The notes: generated by a model not told the origin, from the sequence alone. DNA of 64,000 nucleotides from Bordetella bronchialis (GCF_001676705.1 NZ_CP016170.1:1302001-1366000); one strand, 5' to 3'. Positions 25,632 through 36,700 are shown, counted from the first letter of the stretch. Numbers and translations are program-made.

Positions 25632-25749
25632 GCTGGAGGCGGGCGTCCGGTAGAGGTTTGAGCTAGGATTCAACGATTATATGGGGCCATATTTGCCTTT
25701 GCGGGACAAAATTGGCACCGTTGCAAAAAAGATTCCATAAAATAGCCAC

Positions 25750-26757
25750 ATGGACGACCGCGCACGCGCACTGCTCAAGGCGTTGATAGAACGCTATATC
25801 GCCGACGGCCAGCCGGTCGGATCGCGCACCCTTTCCAAGGTGTTCGATCTTTCGCCGGCGACCATACGGAATGTGATGGCGGACCTGGAAGAGTCCGGCC
25901 TCATCCATAGTCCGCATACCTCATCCGGGCGCATCCCCACGCCGCGCGGCTACCGGCTTTTCGTCGATTCCCTGCTGTCGGTCCGCAGCTACGACATCCA
26001 GCCCGAGCATATCCGCGAAAGCCTGCCGGCCGCCGAGCCGGCCCGCGCCGTCAACGCCGCCGCCGCGCTGCTGTCCAACCTGACGCAGTTCGCCGGCGTG
26101 GTGCTCACGCCCAAGCGGGCCCAGGTTTTCCGCCAGATCGAATTCATCCGCCTGTCGGAAAAGCGCGTGCTCCTGATCATCGTCACGCCCGACGGCGACG
26201 TGCAGAACCGCATCCTGTTCGTGCAGCGCGACTACGTCGAGCACGAACTGGTCGAGGCCGCCAACTTCTTCAACGTGCATTTCGCGGGCAAGTCCTTCGA
26301 TGCGGTGCGCCGCACGCTGGCCACGGAACTGGCGCAACTGCGCGACGACATTTCCCGCCTGATGCAGGCCGCGGTGGAAGCCGGGACAGAGGCCGTGGAA
26401 GACGGCGACGCCGTGGTCATATCGGGCGAGCGCAAACTGCTGGACGTCACCGACATCGCGTCGGACATGGACCGCCTGCGCAAGATGTTCGCCCTGTTCG
26501 AAAAGAAAACCGATCTGCTCCAGCTGCTGGATGTCTCCAGCCGCGCGCAGGGCGTGCAGATCTACATCGGCGGCGATTCTCAGCTGGTCCCGCTGGAAGA
26601 GGTTTCCGTCATCACCGCGCCCTATGGCGTGGACGGCAAGGTGGTCGGCACGCTGGGCGTGATCGGTCCCACCCGCATGTCCTACGAGCGCGTCATCCCC
26701 ATCGTCGACATCACGGCACGCCTGTTGTCCAACGCCCTGAGTCATAACCACAAATAG
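25750..26757 (+). CDS. hrcA: Heat-inducible transcription repressor HrcA
   Basis: HrcA is the repressor that binds the CIRCE inverted repeat and controls chaperonin genes. The 335-residue protein has an N-terminal winged helix ([51 protein letters not shown]) and the long C-terminal dimerisation domain with [22 protein letters not shown]. It heads the cluster hrcA-hemH-grpE-trx-dnaK-dnaJ. No CIRCE sequence is visible near this gene, grpE or dnaK in the window, so its target (perhaps groESL) is elsewhere. Confidence 0.96.
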   Translation: MDDRARALLKALIERYIADGQPVGSRTLSKVFDLSPATIRNVMADLEESGLIHSPHTSSGRIPTPRGYRLFVDSLLSVRSYDIQPEHIRESLPAAEPARAVNAAAALLSNLTQFAGVVLTPKRAQVFRQIEFIRLSEKRVLLIIVTPDGDVQNRILFVQRDYVEHELVEAANFFNVHFAGKSFDAVRRTLATELAQLRDDISRLMQAAVEAGTEAVEDGDAVVISGERKLLDVTDIASDMDRLRKMFALFEKKTDLLQLLDVSSRAQGVQIYIGGDSQLVPLEEVSVITAPYGVDGKVVGTLGVIGPTRMSYERVIPIVDITARLLSNALSHNHK

Positions 26758-26801
26758 GCCGGCGGTCCCGCGGGGGACGGCATGGCTGGCGAGGTATCCG
26801 C

Positions 26802-27878
26802 GTGTTCCTGCGTGCGTTCAAGTATCTGTGGCCCGAACGTTTCCTTCCGGAACCGGAACGCGGAGACCCTTTCGTCGAACAGACGGCCCGCGGCCCGGGC
26901 AGGACCGGCGTGCTGCTGGTCAACCTGGGTACGCCGCAGGCGCCCACCGCCCGGGAAATCCGCCGCTACCTGGGCGAGTTCCTGGCCGACCCCCGCGTGA
27001 TCGAAATCCCGCGGTATCTCTGGTGGCCGATCCTGCACGGCATCATCCTGACCTTGCGGCCCAAGAAGCTGGTGCCGCGGTATCGCGGCATCTGGATGGA
27101 AGAGGGCTCTCCCCTCATGGTCTATAGCCGCCGCCAGGCCCAGGGTCTGTCCCGGACGCTCGCCCAACGCGGGACCGGCGTGGAGGTCGCGCTCGGCATG
27201 CGCTACGGCAGTCCCTCCGTGGCGGCTGCCCTAGACGAGTTGCGCGGCCGCGGCTGCGAGCGCATCCTGGTCGTGCCCCTGTACCCGCAATACGCGGCCA
27301 GCACGACGGCGACCGCCGTGGACGCGGTGACCCGCCAGGCTGCCCGGCTGCGCGACCAGCCCGAGCTGCGCTTCATCAAGCGCTTCCATGACGATCCCGG
27401 CTATCTGGGCGCGGTCGTCGGGCGCATCGAGGACTATTGGCGCGTCCACGGCCGCCCGCAGAAGCTGGTGATGAGTTTTCACGGCCTGCCGCGCTATTCG
27501 GTCGAACTGGGCGACCCTTACTACCAGGACTGCTTGAGCACGGGGCGCCTGCTGCGCGAGCGCCTGGGCCTGGCGCCGGAGCAGGCGCCAGTGACGTTCC
27601 AGAGCCGTTTCGGGACGGCGCGCTGGCTGGAGCCCTACACCGTGCCGACGCTGATCGGACTGGCCCAGGATGGGGTGACGGAGGTCGACGTGGTCTGCCC
27701 CGGTTTCCTGGCCGATTGTCTGGAGACCCTGGAGGAAATCCAGGTCGAGGGCCGCGATGCCTTCGTCGCGGCGGGCGGCCAGCGGCTGAGGTACATCCCG
27801 GCCGTAAACGACGACGAGGCATGGATCGCCGCCCTGGCGGGACTGGTCCAGCGGAATCTGCAGGGCTGGCCCGTATAA
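26802..27878 (+). CDS. hemH: Ferrochelatase
   Basis: HemH inserts Fe(II) into protoporphyrin IX, the last step of haem synthesis, at the inner membrane. The 358-residue protein shows VLLVNLGTPQAPTAREIRRYL near residue 38, the conserved PLYPQYAASTTATA loop, the active-site histidine in MSFHGLP and the glutamate-containing CPGFLADCLETLEEI. It uses a GTG start (26802) with a hydrophobic N-terminal extension typical of the betaproteobacterial protein. It lies 44 bp after hrcA and before grpE. Confidence 0.97.
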   Translation: MFLRAFKYLWPERFLPEPERGDPFVEQTARGPGRTGVLLVNLGTPQAPTAREIRRYLGEFLADPRVIEIPRYLWWPILHGIILTLRPKKLVPRYRGIWMEEGSPLMVYSRRQAQGLSRTLAQRGTGVEVALGMRYGSPSVAAALDELRGRGCERILVVPLYPQYAASTTATAVDAVTRQAARLRDQPELRFIKRFHDDPGYLGAVVGRIEDYWRVHGRPQKLVMSFHGLPRYSVELGDPYYQDCLSTGRLLRERLGLAPEQAPVTFQSRFGTARWLEPYTVPTLIGLAQDGVTEVDVVCPGFLADCLETLEEIQVEGRDAFVAAGGQRLRYIPAVNDDEAWIAALAGLVQRNLQGWPV

Positions 27879-27984
27879 GGGGCGCCTGCCCGCGGCCGGG
27901 CATCGCGAACGGCCGCGCCCAGAATAAAACCCGTTTGTTTTCAGTCGCTTACATCAATTCGCAAGCCGCCCGCGCTTAACCCCC

Positions 27985-28009
27985 CTTGAAAAGGGGGCAT
28001 AGGCCCCCA
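27985..28009 (+). promoter_or_regulatory. Sigma-32 (RpoH) type heat-shock promoter of grpE
   Basis: CTTGAA at 27985-27990 and CCCCCA at 28004-28009 are separated by 13 bases, closely matching the sigma-32 consensus (CTTGAA, 13-14 bases, CCCCAT). The CCCCCTTGAA arm also forms a small palindrome with AAGGGGG. It lies 44 bp before the grpE start. Confidence 0.75.
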
Positions 28010-28052
28010 CAGTGCTTGCAAACCTTATTCGTTACCCCGGAGGATAGACCCC

Positions 28053-28628
28053 ATGACGGCACAGAACGAGCCTGCCGAGAAAAGGCCCGACATCGATGCA
28101 GCGGCTGACGCGGCCGACACCGGAGCGCCCGCGGACGGCGGGGAAGGCCAGCAGGACCTGCTGGCGGCGCTGCGCGCCGAACTGGAAGCCGCCCAGGCAA
28201 AGGCGGCCGAGCACTACGACCAGCTGCTGCGTACCCGCGCCGACGCGGAAAACATCCGCCGCCGCGCGCAGGAAGACGTCTCCAAGGCGCATAAGTTCGG
28301 CATCGAGTCCTTCGCCGAAAGCCTGGTGCCGGTCAAGGACAGCCTGGAGGCCGCCCTGGCCCAGCAGGAACAGACCGTCGAGTCGATGCGCGAAGGCGTG
28401 GAAGCCACGCTCAAGCAGCTGGCCTCCGCCTTCGAACGCAACAAGCTGATGGAGATCGCGCCCGCCACCGGCGACAAGTTCGATCCGCACCAGCACCAGG
28501 CCATCTCGTCCGTCCCCTCGGAACAGCCCGCCAACACCGTCGTCCAGACCCTGCAGAAGGGCTATCTGATCGTCGACCGCGTGCTGCGCCCGGCGCTGGT
28601 CGTGGTGTCCGCGGGACAACAGAGCTAA
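28053..28628 (+). CDS. grpE: GrpE nucleotide exchange factor
   Basis: GrpE releases ADP from DnaK and so drives the chaperone cycle. The 191-residue protein begins with a disordered acidic and Ala-rich stretch, continues with a long coiled coil ([33 protein letters not shown]) and ends in the beta domain with [17 protein letters not shown] and [17 protein letters not shown]. Length is usual. A sigma-32 promoter lies directly upstream. The thioredoxin-like gene follows at 10 bp. Confidence 0.97.
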   Translation: MTAQNEPAEKRPDIDAAADAADTGAPADGGEGQQDLLAALRAELEAAQAKAAEHYDQLLRTRADAENIRRRAQEDVSKAHKFGIESFAESLVPVKDSLEAALAQQEQTVESMREGVEATLKQLASAFERNKLMEIAPATGDKFDPHQHQAISSVPSEQPANTVVQTLQKGYLIVDRVLRPALVVVSAGQQS

Positions 28629-28638
28629 GAGCGCCGCC

Positions 28639-29025
28639 GTGACCGACGCCCAGGCCTTCGACCCTTCCCAGGTATTCGAGCTGTTCGGCATGCGCCCCGT
28701 CGACAACGACGGCTTCGAGCGCGATGTGGTGCAGGCCCCGGGCGACGATCTGCGCTGCGTCTTCCTGTGGGGCACCGACTGCTACAACTGCAATCGTTTC
28801 AAGCAGGCGGCCATGCTGCACCAGGACGCCCTGCTGGCGCTGGAACTGACCTGGTTCCAGGCCGACGTGTATGCGGACGTGGCGCTGGGCCGGCGGTTCT
28901 CCCTGCATGGCGTCCCTACTTTCGTGATGTACCGGGCGGGCAAGCGCCTGGGCCGGATCACCGGCTGGCCGGGCCTGCCGCAGTTCTCCGAGGCCGTGCA
29001 CCGGTTGCGGGCCGAAAAGAAGTAA
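28639..29025 (+). CDS. Thioredoxin-like protein with CYNC motif
   Basis: A 128-residue thioredoxin-fold protein between grpE and dnaK. The redox motif is C-Y-N-C (in GTDCYNCNRFK) instead of CGPC, and the cis-proline is in GVPTFVMY. It lacks a signal peptide, so it acts in the cytoplasm. Its place in a heat-shock operon suggests that it protects protein thiols during stress, but a specific partner is not known. The start is a GTG at 28639, 10 bp after grpE, indicating co-transcription. Confidence 0.85.
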   Translation: MTDAQAFDPSQVFELFGMRPVDNDGFERDVVQAPGDDLRCVFLWGTDCYNCNRFKQAAMLHQDALLALELTWFQADVYADVALGRRFSLHGVPTFVMYRAGKRLGRITGWPGLPQFSEAVHRLRAEKK

Positions 29026-29034
29026 AGCGTCGCG

Positions 29035-29060
29035 CTTGAAAACCCTGATGGCAGCCCCAC
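29035..29060 (+). promoter_or_regulatory. Sigma-32 (RpoH) type heat-shock promoter of dnaK
   Basis: CTTGAA at 29035-29040 and CCCCAC at 29055-29060 are separated by 14 bases, a close fit to the sigma-32 consensus. It lies 64 bp before the dnaK ATG, just after the thioredoxin-like gene, so dnaK can be induced independently of grpE. Confidence 0.8.
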
Positions 29061-29124
29061 TTACACGCTAACCGAGTTTTTCACTATTCAACCTAAGAAC
29101 CGACCTAATTCAAGGTAATCCATC

Positions 29125-31050
<1,926 letters not shown>

Positions 31051-31079
31051 TGAACCGCTGCAGCGCATGACGGTGTAAA

Positions 31080-31112
31080 CGCCCGGGCCCGGATTTTTTC
31101 CGGTCCCGGGCG
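31080..31112. other. Strong hairpin between dnaK and dnaJ
   Basis: Arms CGCCCGGGCCCGG (31080-31092) and CCGGTCCCGGGCG (31100-31112) pair at 12 of 13 positions around a T-rich loop ATTTTTT. The T run is in the loop rather than after the stem, so it is not a typical intrinsic terminator. It might reduce read-through or stabilise the dnaK transcript. Confidence 0.55.
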
Positions 31113-31193
31113 CGGTCGTATGGAAGCAGGGTTTTGGTCGGCGCGGGTCCGCCCCGGCGGCGCCCTCGCAAGAAGAAAAGCCTCTGGAAGATC

Positions 31194-32318
31194 ATGGCAA
31201 AACGTGACTATTACGAGATCCTGGGTGTTGCCAAGAACGCCTCGGACGATGACATCAAAAAGGCCTATCGCAAGCTTGCGATGAAGTACCATCCGGACCG
31301 CAATCCGGATAACAAAGAGGCCGAGGAAAAGTTCAAGGAAGCCAAAGAGGCCTACGAGGTCCTGACCGACGAGCAGAAGCGCGCCGCCTATGACCGCTAC
31401 GGCCACGCCGGCGTCGATCCCAATGCCGCCGGCGGCATGGGGGCGGGCATGGGTGGCGGATTCGCCGATGCCTTCGGCGACATCTTCGGCGAAATCTTCG
31501 GCGGCGCCGCGCGCCGCGGCGGCGGTCCGCAGGTGTACCGCGGCGCCGACCTGAAGTACGCGCTGGAAATCACCTTGGAGCAGGCGGCCCATGGCTTCGA
31601 CACGGAGATCCGTGTGCCCAGCTGGGAAAACTGCGAGGTCTGCCACGGCAGCGGCGCCAAGCCCGGTACCACGCCCAAGACCTGCCGCACCTGCGGCGGC
31701 TCCGGCGCGGTGCGCATGCAGCAGGGTTTCTTCAGCGTCCAGCAGACCTGCCCCACCTGCCACGGCAGCGGCAAGGAAATCACCGACCCCTGCGCCAATT
31801 GCGATGGCGTCGGCCGCATCCGCCGCAACAAGACCCTGCAGGTGAAGATCCCCGCCGGCATCGACGACGGCATGCGTATCCGCTCGGCGGGTAATGGCGA
31901 GCCGGGCCTGAACGGCGGCCCGCCGGGGGATCTCTATGTGGAAATCCACCTCAAGCCGCACAAGATCTTCCAGCGGGACGGCGACGACCTGCACTGCGAA
32001 CTGACCATCCCGTTCACGACCGCGGCGCTGGGCGGCGACCTGCAGGTGCCCACGCTGGGCGGCAAGGCGGAAATCACCATCCCGGAGGGCACCCAGTCGG
32101 GCAAGACCTTCCGTCTGCGCGGCAAGGGCATCCGCGGCGTGCGCGGCAGCTATCCGGGCGACCTGTATTGCCATGTCGTGGTGGAAACGCCGGTACGCCT
32201 GAGCGAAGAGCAAAAGAGCATCCTGCGGCAGTTCGAGGCTTCGCTGAACGACGGCGGTGACCGTCATTCGCCCCAGAGCAAGTCCTGGACGGACCGCGTG
32301 AAGGAGTTCTTCAGCTGA
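31194..32318 (+). CDS. dnaJ: Chaperone DnaJ (type I Hsp40)
   Basis: DnaJ delivers clients to DnaK and stimulates its ATPase. The 374-residue protein is complete: a J domain with the HPD triad ([13 protein letters not shown]), a Gly/Phe-rich stretch ([20 protein letters not shown]), a zinc domain with four CxxCxGxG repeats ([32 protein letters not shown]) and the client-binding C-terminal region. The ATG at 31194 ([10 protein letters not shown]) is the family start; the 20 preceding in-frame codons are not. A terminator follows. Confidence 0.98.
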   Translation: MAKRDYYEILGVAKNASDDDIKKAYRKLAMKYHPDRNPDNKEAEEKFKEAKEAYEVLTDEQKRAAYDRYGHAGVDPNAAGGMGAGMGGGFADAFGDIFGEIFGGAARRGGGPQVYRGADLKYALEITLEQAAHGFDTEIRVPSWENCEVCHGSGAKPGTTPKTCRTCGGSGAVRMQQGFFSVQQTCPTCHGSGKEITDPCANCDGVGRIRRNKTLQVKIPAGIDDGMRIRSAGNGEPGLNGGPPGDLYVEIHLKPHKIFQRDGDDLHCELTIPFTTAALGGDLQVPTLGGKAEITIPEGTQSGKTFRLRGKGIRGVRGSYPGDLYCHVVVETPVRLSEEQKSILRQFEASLNDGGDRHSPQSKSWTDRVKEFFS

Positions 32319-32350
32319 TCGTCCGCCGGCTTATCGGCGGCAGCAAAACA

Positions 32351-32383
32351 AAAAGCCGGGCTCTCAAGAGGCCCGGCTTTTTT
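32351..32383 (+). terminator. Intrinsic terminator of dnaKJ operon
   Basis: A stem of AAAAGCCGGGC (32351-32361) and GCCCGGCTTTT (32371-32381) with a nine-base loop is followed by further T residues to 32383. It lies 33 bp after the dnaJ stop. The A run before the stem means it may also stop transcripts from the minus-strand Bug gene. Confidence 0.9.
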
Positions 32384-32436
32384 GCGTGCGTCGCGTGGCC
32401 TGCCCGGTCGCGGCCGGCCCATCCGCGGACGCTACG

Positions 32437-33417
32437 CTAGTCCACCTTGGCGCCGACTTCCTTCACGACCTTGCCGTACTTGGGAATATCGGCATTGATC
32501 TGCGCCTGCATCGCTTCCGGCGTGACGGCGACCGGCTCCGCGCCCAGGGTGGCGTAGACGGACTTGACCTCGTCGCTGTTGGCGGCCTCGTTGAAGGCCT
32601 CGTTCAGGCGCTTGACGATGGCGGGCGGCAGGTTGGCGGGTCCGAGGACACCGTTGTACAGCACGACCTCCGCCGCCGGGACGCCCGCTTCGGCGATGGT
32701 GGGCACGTCCGGCGCGGCGGCGATGCGCTTGGGCGTGCTGACCGCCAGGGCGCGCAGCTTGCCGGCCTTCACCTGCGAAATGGCGGGCGGCATGCTGCTC
32801 CACGCATAGGCCACGTCGCCCGACAGCAGCGCCTGGATGATGGGGGCGCTGCCCTTGTAGGGAATGTGGACCGCCTGCACGTTCGCCGCCCGGTCCATCA
32901 TTTCGCTGGCCAGGTGGATGATGGTGCCGTTGCCCGAGGAGCCATAGGCATAGCCGCCGGGCTTGGATGCCAACATCGCGATCAGCTCCTTGACGTTCTG
33001 CGCCGGGGAATCGGCCTTGACCACCAGCATCAGCGGCGAGCTCGAGACCAGCGAGATCGGCGTGAAGCTCTTGACCGTATCGAAGGGCAGCTTGGGATAC
33101 AGGCTGGCGTTGATGGCATGCGTGGTCGTGTCCTGCAATAGCAGGGTGTAGCCGTCGGGCGCCGAGCGGGCAACCGTATCGGCCGCAATGGTGGTCCCCG
33201 CGCCGGGACGGTTTTCCACCACGATGTTCTGCTTCAGGATAGTGCTGGCCTTGGAGGCCACCGTGCGCGCGATCACATCCGAAATGCCGCCGGGCGGAAA
33301 GCCCACCAGCAGGCGGATCGGGCGATTGGGATAGTCGTCGGCCTGGGCCAGGGCGGCCGTGCTGGCCGACAGCGCGAACAGGCAGGCGAAGGCGCTGAGA
33401 AGACTGCGGGTACGCAT
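32437..33417 (-). CDS. Bug family periplasmic receptor (TTT transporter)
   Basis: A 326-residue Bug/TctC-type receptor. The signal peptide is MRTRSLLSAFACLFALSAST with cleavage after LAQA, then the hallmark DDYPNRPIRLLVGFPPGGISDVIAR. Other family motifs are YGSSGNGTIIHLASEMM and HIPYKGSAPIIQALLSGDVAY. It lies 189 bp downstream of a PuuE-like deacetylase gene on the same strand and may be part of the same unit controlled by the IclR protein. The ligand is unknown; no TctAB genes are near. Confidence 0.9.
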   Translation of the reverse strand: MRTRSLLSAFACLFALSASTAALAQADDYPNRPIRLLVGFPPGGISDVIARTVASKASTILKQNIVVENRPGAGTTIAADTVARSAPDGYTLLLQDTTTHAINASLYPKLPFDTVKSFTPISLVSSSPLMLVVKADSPAQNVKELIAMLASKPGGYAYGSSGNGTIIHLASEMMDRAANVQAVHIPYKGSAPIIQALLSGDVAYAWSSMPPAISQVKAGKLRALAVSTPKRIAAAPDVPTIAEAGVPAAEVVLYNGVLGPANLPPAIVKRLNEAFNEAANSDEVKSVYATLGAEPVAVTPEAMQAQINADIPKYGKVVKEVGAKVD

Positions 33418-33606
33418 AAAAACTCCGAACTGATAGATTGACTAGGGCAATAACGCGGTGCCCCGAAGGCGTGCCGCGCATGAATCTGGACGATCGTCCT
33501 TTGTTTTCCCCCGTTGCCCTGACCCCTTGATTTTGTCGGCGCGGCGCATCGCCCTTGCGGGAATGCACCGCTGTCCGGATGCCACTCGTTATGTCGCGAC
33601 GGGTAT

Positions 33607-34476
33607 TCAGGCTTGCTGGGCCATATACCAATCGAGTATCTGCGCGCCGGTCATGAACTTCACCTTGTCGTGGCCGGCGATGTAGGCCAGCGCTTCCTCG
33701 AAATACTTGATGCGGTGCGGGACGCCGCTCAGGAAGGGATGGACCGCGATGCCCATGACCCGCACGTGTTCCGTGCCTTCCTGGTACAGGCGGTCGAAGG
33801 TGTCCTTCACGCGGATAAGCAGCTCGTCCGAGGAATGATGCTGGACCGCGACGACCGGGATGTCATTCAGTTCCAGGGCATACGGCATCGCCACCATATC
33901 GCCCGTCGCCGTCCTTACCTTGGCCGGCTGGTCGTCCAGGCACCAGTCGCCGATATAGCGGATGCCTGCCTCATGCAGGTAATCGACGGTCTCCAGTGTC
34001 TGCGTCAGGCCCGGTCCCAGCCAGCCGACCGGCTTCTTGCCGGTGAACTGTTCGATGGTCTCCACCGTGCGCTCGATCATGGCACGCTGGTCCTCGACCT
34101 GGTGCGTGGGCATCTGGATGAAGCCATGGCCCATGAACTCCCAGCCGGACTTGTGGGCTTCTTCCGCGACGCGCGGATAGTTCAGGCAGACGCTGCCGTT
34201 GATGGACAGGGTGGGCACGATGCCCAGGCGGTCCAGGGCGGCCTTCAGCCGCCAGAAGCCGACACGCATGCCGTACTCATGCCAGGCCCAGTTGGCGATA
34301 TCGGGAAGGGCGGTGACGCCGGTGGGCGGGGGCAGGACCTGGCGCGGCATGTAGCGGTCGATCTGCCAGTCCTCGACGTTGACGATGGGCCAGACGATCA
34401 CGCGCGCGCCGTCGGGTGGCGTGAGCTTCTTGCGATCGATGATCGCGGAATAGTCGATGCGTTCCTTGGGTATCAT
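33607..34476 (-). CDS. Polysaccharide deacetylase family hydrolase, PuuE/allantoinase-like
   Basis: A 289-residue enzyme of the NodB/polysaccharide deacetylase superfamily, near the PuuE-like (cofactor-independent allantoinase) group by its order of motifs. The pieces seen are VIVWPIVNVEDWQID at the N-terminus, EYGMRVGFWRLKAALDRLGI, EFMGHGFIQMPTHQ, the GPGLTQT segment and the C-terminal HPFLSGVPHRI. No signal peptide is present. This group hydrolyses carbon-nitrogen bonds in ureides or amides. It is divergent from an IclR regulator and an amidase, so degradation of a nitrogen compound is a reasonable inference; a cyclic amide or ureide is possible. Confidence 0.8.
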   Translation of the reverse strand: MIPKERIDYSAIIDRKKLTPPDGARVIVWPIVNVEDWQIDRYMPRQVLPPPTGVTALPDIANWAWHEYGMRVGFWRLKAALDRLGIVPTLSINGSVCLNYPRVAEEAHKSGWEFMGHGFIQMPTHQVEDQRAMIERTVETIEQFTGKKPVGWLGPGLTQTLETVDYLHEAGIRYIGDWCLDDQPAKVRTATGDMVAMPYALELNDIPVVAVQHHSSDELLIRVKDTFDRLYQEGTEHVRVMGIAVHPFLSGVPHRIKYFEEALAYIAGHDKVKFMTGAQILDWYMAQQA

Positions 34477-34482
34477 GAATAG

Positions 34483-34495
34483 TCCATATAATGGA
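34483..34495. promoter_or_regulatory. Candidate IclR box 1
   Basis: TCCATATAATGGA lies 7 bp before the deacetylase start. It matches box 2 (34582-34594) at 11 of 13 positions and is nearly palindromic. Such TCCA-N5-TGGA elements are compatible with IclR-family operators; function is inferred. Confidence 0.5.
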
Positions 34496-34581
34496 TGTTT
34501 GACCCGGGCATTCCGCCTCTGTATTGTTTAGGCCAAATGTATTTACCGGTAAAACGCGTGTCAACGCGCGCCCTGAAAGTA

Positions 34582-34594
34582 TCCATATTCTGGA
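34582..34594. promoter_or_regulatory. Candidate IclR box 2
   Basis: TCCATATTCTGGA lies 10 bp before the proposed IclR start and 99 bp from box 1. It keeps the TCCATAT half and TGGA end. Its position between the TTG at 34524 and the GTG at 34605 supports the latter start. Confidence 0.5.
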
Positions 34595-34604
34595 AAATTG
34601 CGTC

Positions 34605-35441
34605 GTGGTAAACCCTGAGCCATCGCTGCCGCAGGACGCGGGGGACGTTCTCGTCCCCGGTCCCGGCCTGGCCGGGACCGCCGCCCCGGCCGGCACGCAG
34701 GCCATCCGCCGCGTGGTCCATGTGCTCAAGACCCTGGCCCAGCACCAGGAAACCGGCCTGCGCTTCGTGGACGTGGCGCGCCTGTGCGGCCTGGAAGCGC
34801 CTACCGCGCATCGCATGCTTAAGGCCCTCGTGGCCGAAGGCATGGTGTCGCGGGATGCGCGCGCGCGGCGCTACCGTTTGGGCACCCTGGTATTCGAGCT
34901 GGGACTGGTGGCGGCGCCGCAGTTCAATCTGCGGGAATTGTGCGCCGCGTCGCTCCAGCGCCTGGCGGAGGCCACCGGGGACACCGCATTTCTCTTCATC
35001 CGCCGGGGCAACGACGCGGTATGTATCAGCCGCGTGCAGGGCAACTACCCCATCCAGACGCCGGTCGTCACCGTGGGCAGCCGGCAGCCGCTGGGGGTGA
35101 ACGCGGGTGGGCTGGCCATCCTGCTGGCCCTGGCCCCGGCAGAAGTCGATCGCGTGGTGGAAGCCATCCGGCCGCGTATCGGCGCCTACGGCGAGCTGGA
35201 CGAGCGCGACCTGCGCGAAGCCGTGGCGGCGGGACGCGCGCAGGGCTATGCCGCGATCGGCGAGAAGGCCGTGCCCGGCGTGACGGCCATCGGCCTGGCG
35301 GTGCGCAATCCTTTCGGCGCCCCGGTGGCGGCGCTGGCCATCGCGGCGATCTCCAGCCGCATGACCCCCGCGCGGCAGGCCGCGCTGTACCCCTTGCTAC
35401 GCAACGAAGTGAACGTAATCGGAACCCTCTTGTATCGGTGA
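34605..35441 (+). CDS. IclR family transcriptional regulator
   Basis: A 278-residue IclR-type regulator: an N-terminal winged helix (QAIRRVVHVLKTLAQHQETG, LEAPTAHRMLKALVAEGMV) and a C-terminal GAF-like effector domain (FIRRGNDAVCISRVQGNYPIQTP, then GYAAIGEKAVPGVTAIGLAV). Starts are uncertain: a GTG at 34605 is preferred because a candidate operator lies just upstream of it; a TTG at 34524 would add 27 residues over that operator. It is divergent from the deacetylase-Bug genes and followed at 4 bp by an amidase, which it probably controls together with the divergent genes. Confidence 0.85.
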   Translation: MVNPEPSLPQDAGDVLVPGPGLAGTAAPAGTQAIRRVVHVLKTLAQHQETGLRFVDVARLCGLEAPTAHRMLKALVAEGMVSRDARARRYRLGTLVFELGLVAAPQFNLRELCAASLQRLAEATGDTAFLFIRRGNDAVCISRVQGNYPIQTPVVTVGSRQPLGVNAGGLAILLALAPAEVDRVVEAIRPRIGAYGELDERDLREAVAAGRAQGYAAIGEKAVPGVTAIGLAVRNPFGAPVAALAIAAISSRMTPARQAALYPLLRNEVNVIGTLLYR

Positions 35442-35445
35442 CCCC

Positions 35446-36636
35446 ATGACTGAAGCGACTACCACGCCGGCCAACCTCGAGCCCGGCAATCCCGGCGGCG
35501 CGTTCGCGCCGGAAGGCCGGTTCGATCTTCCCGGCGCTGCCGGCGGGCCGCTGGCGCGGCTGCGCGTCGGCGTAAAGGACATGATCGACATCCAGGGCCG
35601 GGTCACCGGCGCGGGCAACCCCGATTGGCGCGCCACCCATGGGCCGGCCGAACGGCATGCGCCCGTGGTGGCGCAATTGCTGGCGGCCGGGGCGGACATC
35701 GTCGGCAAGACCCTGACCGACGAACTGGCCTACAGCCTGAACGGGGAAAACTTCCACTACGGAACGCCGGTCAATCCCGTGACGCCGGATCGCATCCCCG
35801 GGGGCTCCTCCTGCGGATCCGCCGTGGCGGCCGCCAGCGGCCTGTGCGATATCGGCCTGGGTACGGACACGGCGGGGTCCATCCGCCTGCCCGCCACCTT
35901 CTGCGGCGCCTGGGGTTTCCGGCCCACGCATGGGGCGGTCTCCAGCGAGGGCGTGGTGCCGCTGGCGCCCAGCTATGACGTGGTGGGCTGGATCACCCGG
36001 GACGCGGACACCCTGGCGCGGGTCGGCCAGGCCTTGCTGTCCGGCGACACCGGCTTGCCGGGCCGCCTGCTGCTGGCCGACGACGCCTGGTCGCTGGCAT
36101 CCGATGCGGTACGGCAAGGGCTGGAGGCGCCGCGTGCCGCCCTGATGGCGCGCTTTGGCGCCGTGGAACAGGTGACGCTCGCCCAGGAGGGCCTGCTGGC
36201 CTGGCAGCAGATATTCCGCGTGATACAGGGGCGGGAAGTCTGGGCCGCGCACGGCGACTGGATCGCCCGCCATGCGCCGCGCTTCGGGCCGGACATCGGC
36301 GAGCGCTTCAAATGGGCGTCGACCATCGCCGCCGACGAAGCCGCGGCCGCGGCCGTGGAACGCCGGCGCATCGCCGCCCGCCTGGACGAGCTGCTGCAGG
36401 ATGCCGTCCTTTGCATACCGACCGTGTCCTTCGTGGCGCCGGTGAAGGGCTCTTCCACGGCTGCGGAGGACCGCACCCGCGCCCTGTGCCTATTGTGCAT
36501 CGCCAGCCTGGCGGGGCTGCCGCAGCTGACCATGCCGGCCATGGCGGGGAACCGATGCGCCGTCGGCCTGTCCCTGATAGCAGCCCGTGGCCGTGACCGG
36601 GCCTTGTTGGAACAGGCTGCCCGCTGGGCAGCGTGA
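35446..36636 (+). CDS. Amidase signature family enzyme
   Basis: A 396-residue amidase with the Ser-cisSer-Lys triad region: K44 in GVKDMIDIQG, the GGSSCGSA segment at 119-126 and nucleophile S145 in GTDTAGSIRLPA. These enzymes hydrolyse amides to acids and ammonia. Typical amidases have about 450-500 residues; this is a compact member. It starts 4 bp after the IclR gene, so the two are one unit, and it may act on the product of the divergent deacetylase-like hydrolase. The exact substrate is unknown. Confidence 0.88.
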   Translation: MTEATTTPANLEPGNPGGAFAPEGRFDLPGAAGGPLARLRVGVKDMIDIQGRVTGAGNPDWRATHGPAERHAPVVAQLLAAGADIVGKTLTDELAYSLNGENFHYGTPVNPVTPDRIPGGSSCGSAVAAASGLCDIGLGTDTAGSIRLPATFCGAWGFRPTHGAVSSEGVVPLAPSYDVVGWITRDADTLARVGQALLSGDTGLPGRLLLADDAWSLASDAVRQGLEAPRAALMARFGAVEQVTLAQEGLLAWQQIFRVIQGREVWAAHGDWIARHAPRFGPDIGERFKWASTIAADEAAAAAVERRRIAARLDELLQDAVLCIPTVSFVAPVKGSSTAAEDRTRALCLLCIASLAGLPQLTMPAMAGNRCAVGLSLIAARGRDRALLEQAARWAA

Positions 36637-36700
36637 CGCGGCGATACACTGGCGGGCCGGCGACCGGCTCGCCGCGGTCGCCATTCTCCAGGAGCCCTCG

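Noticed and set aside
25632..25749. CIRCE element upstream of hrcA
   Set aside because: The region has no TTAGCACTC/GAGTGCTAA-like inverted repeat; TTGGCACCGTTGC is too distant from consensus.
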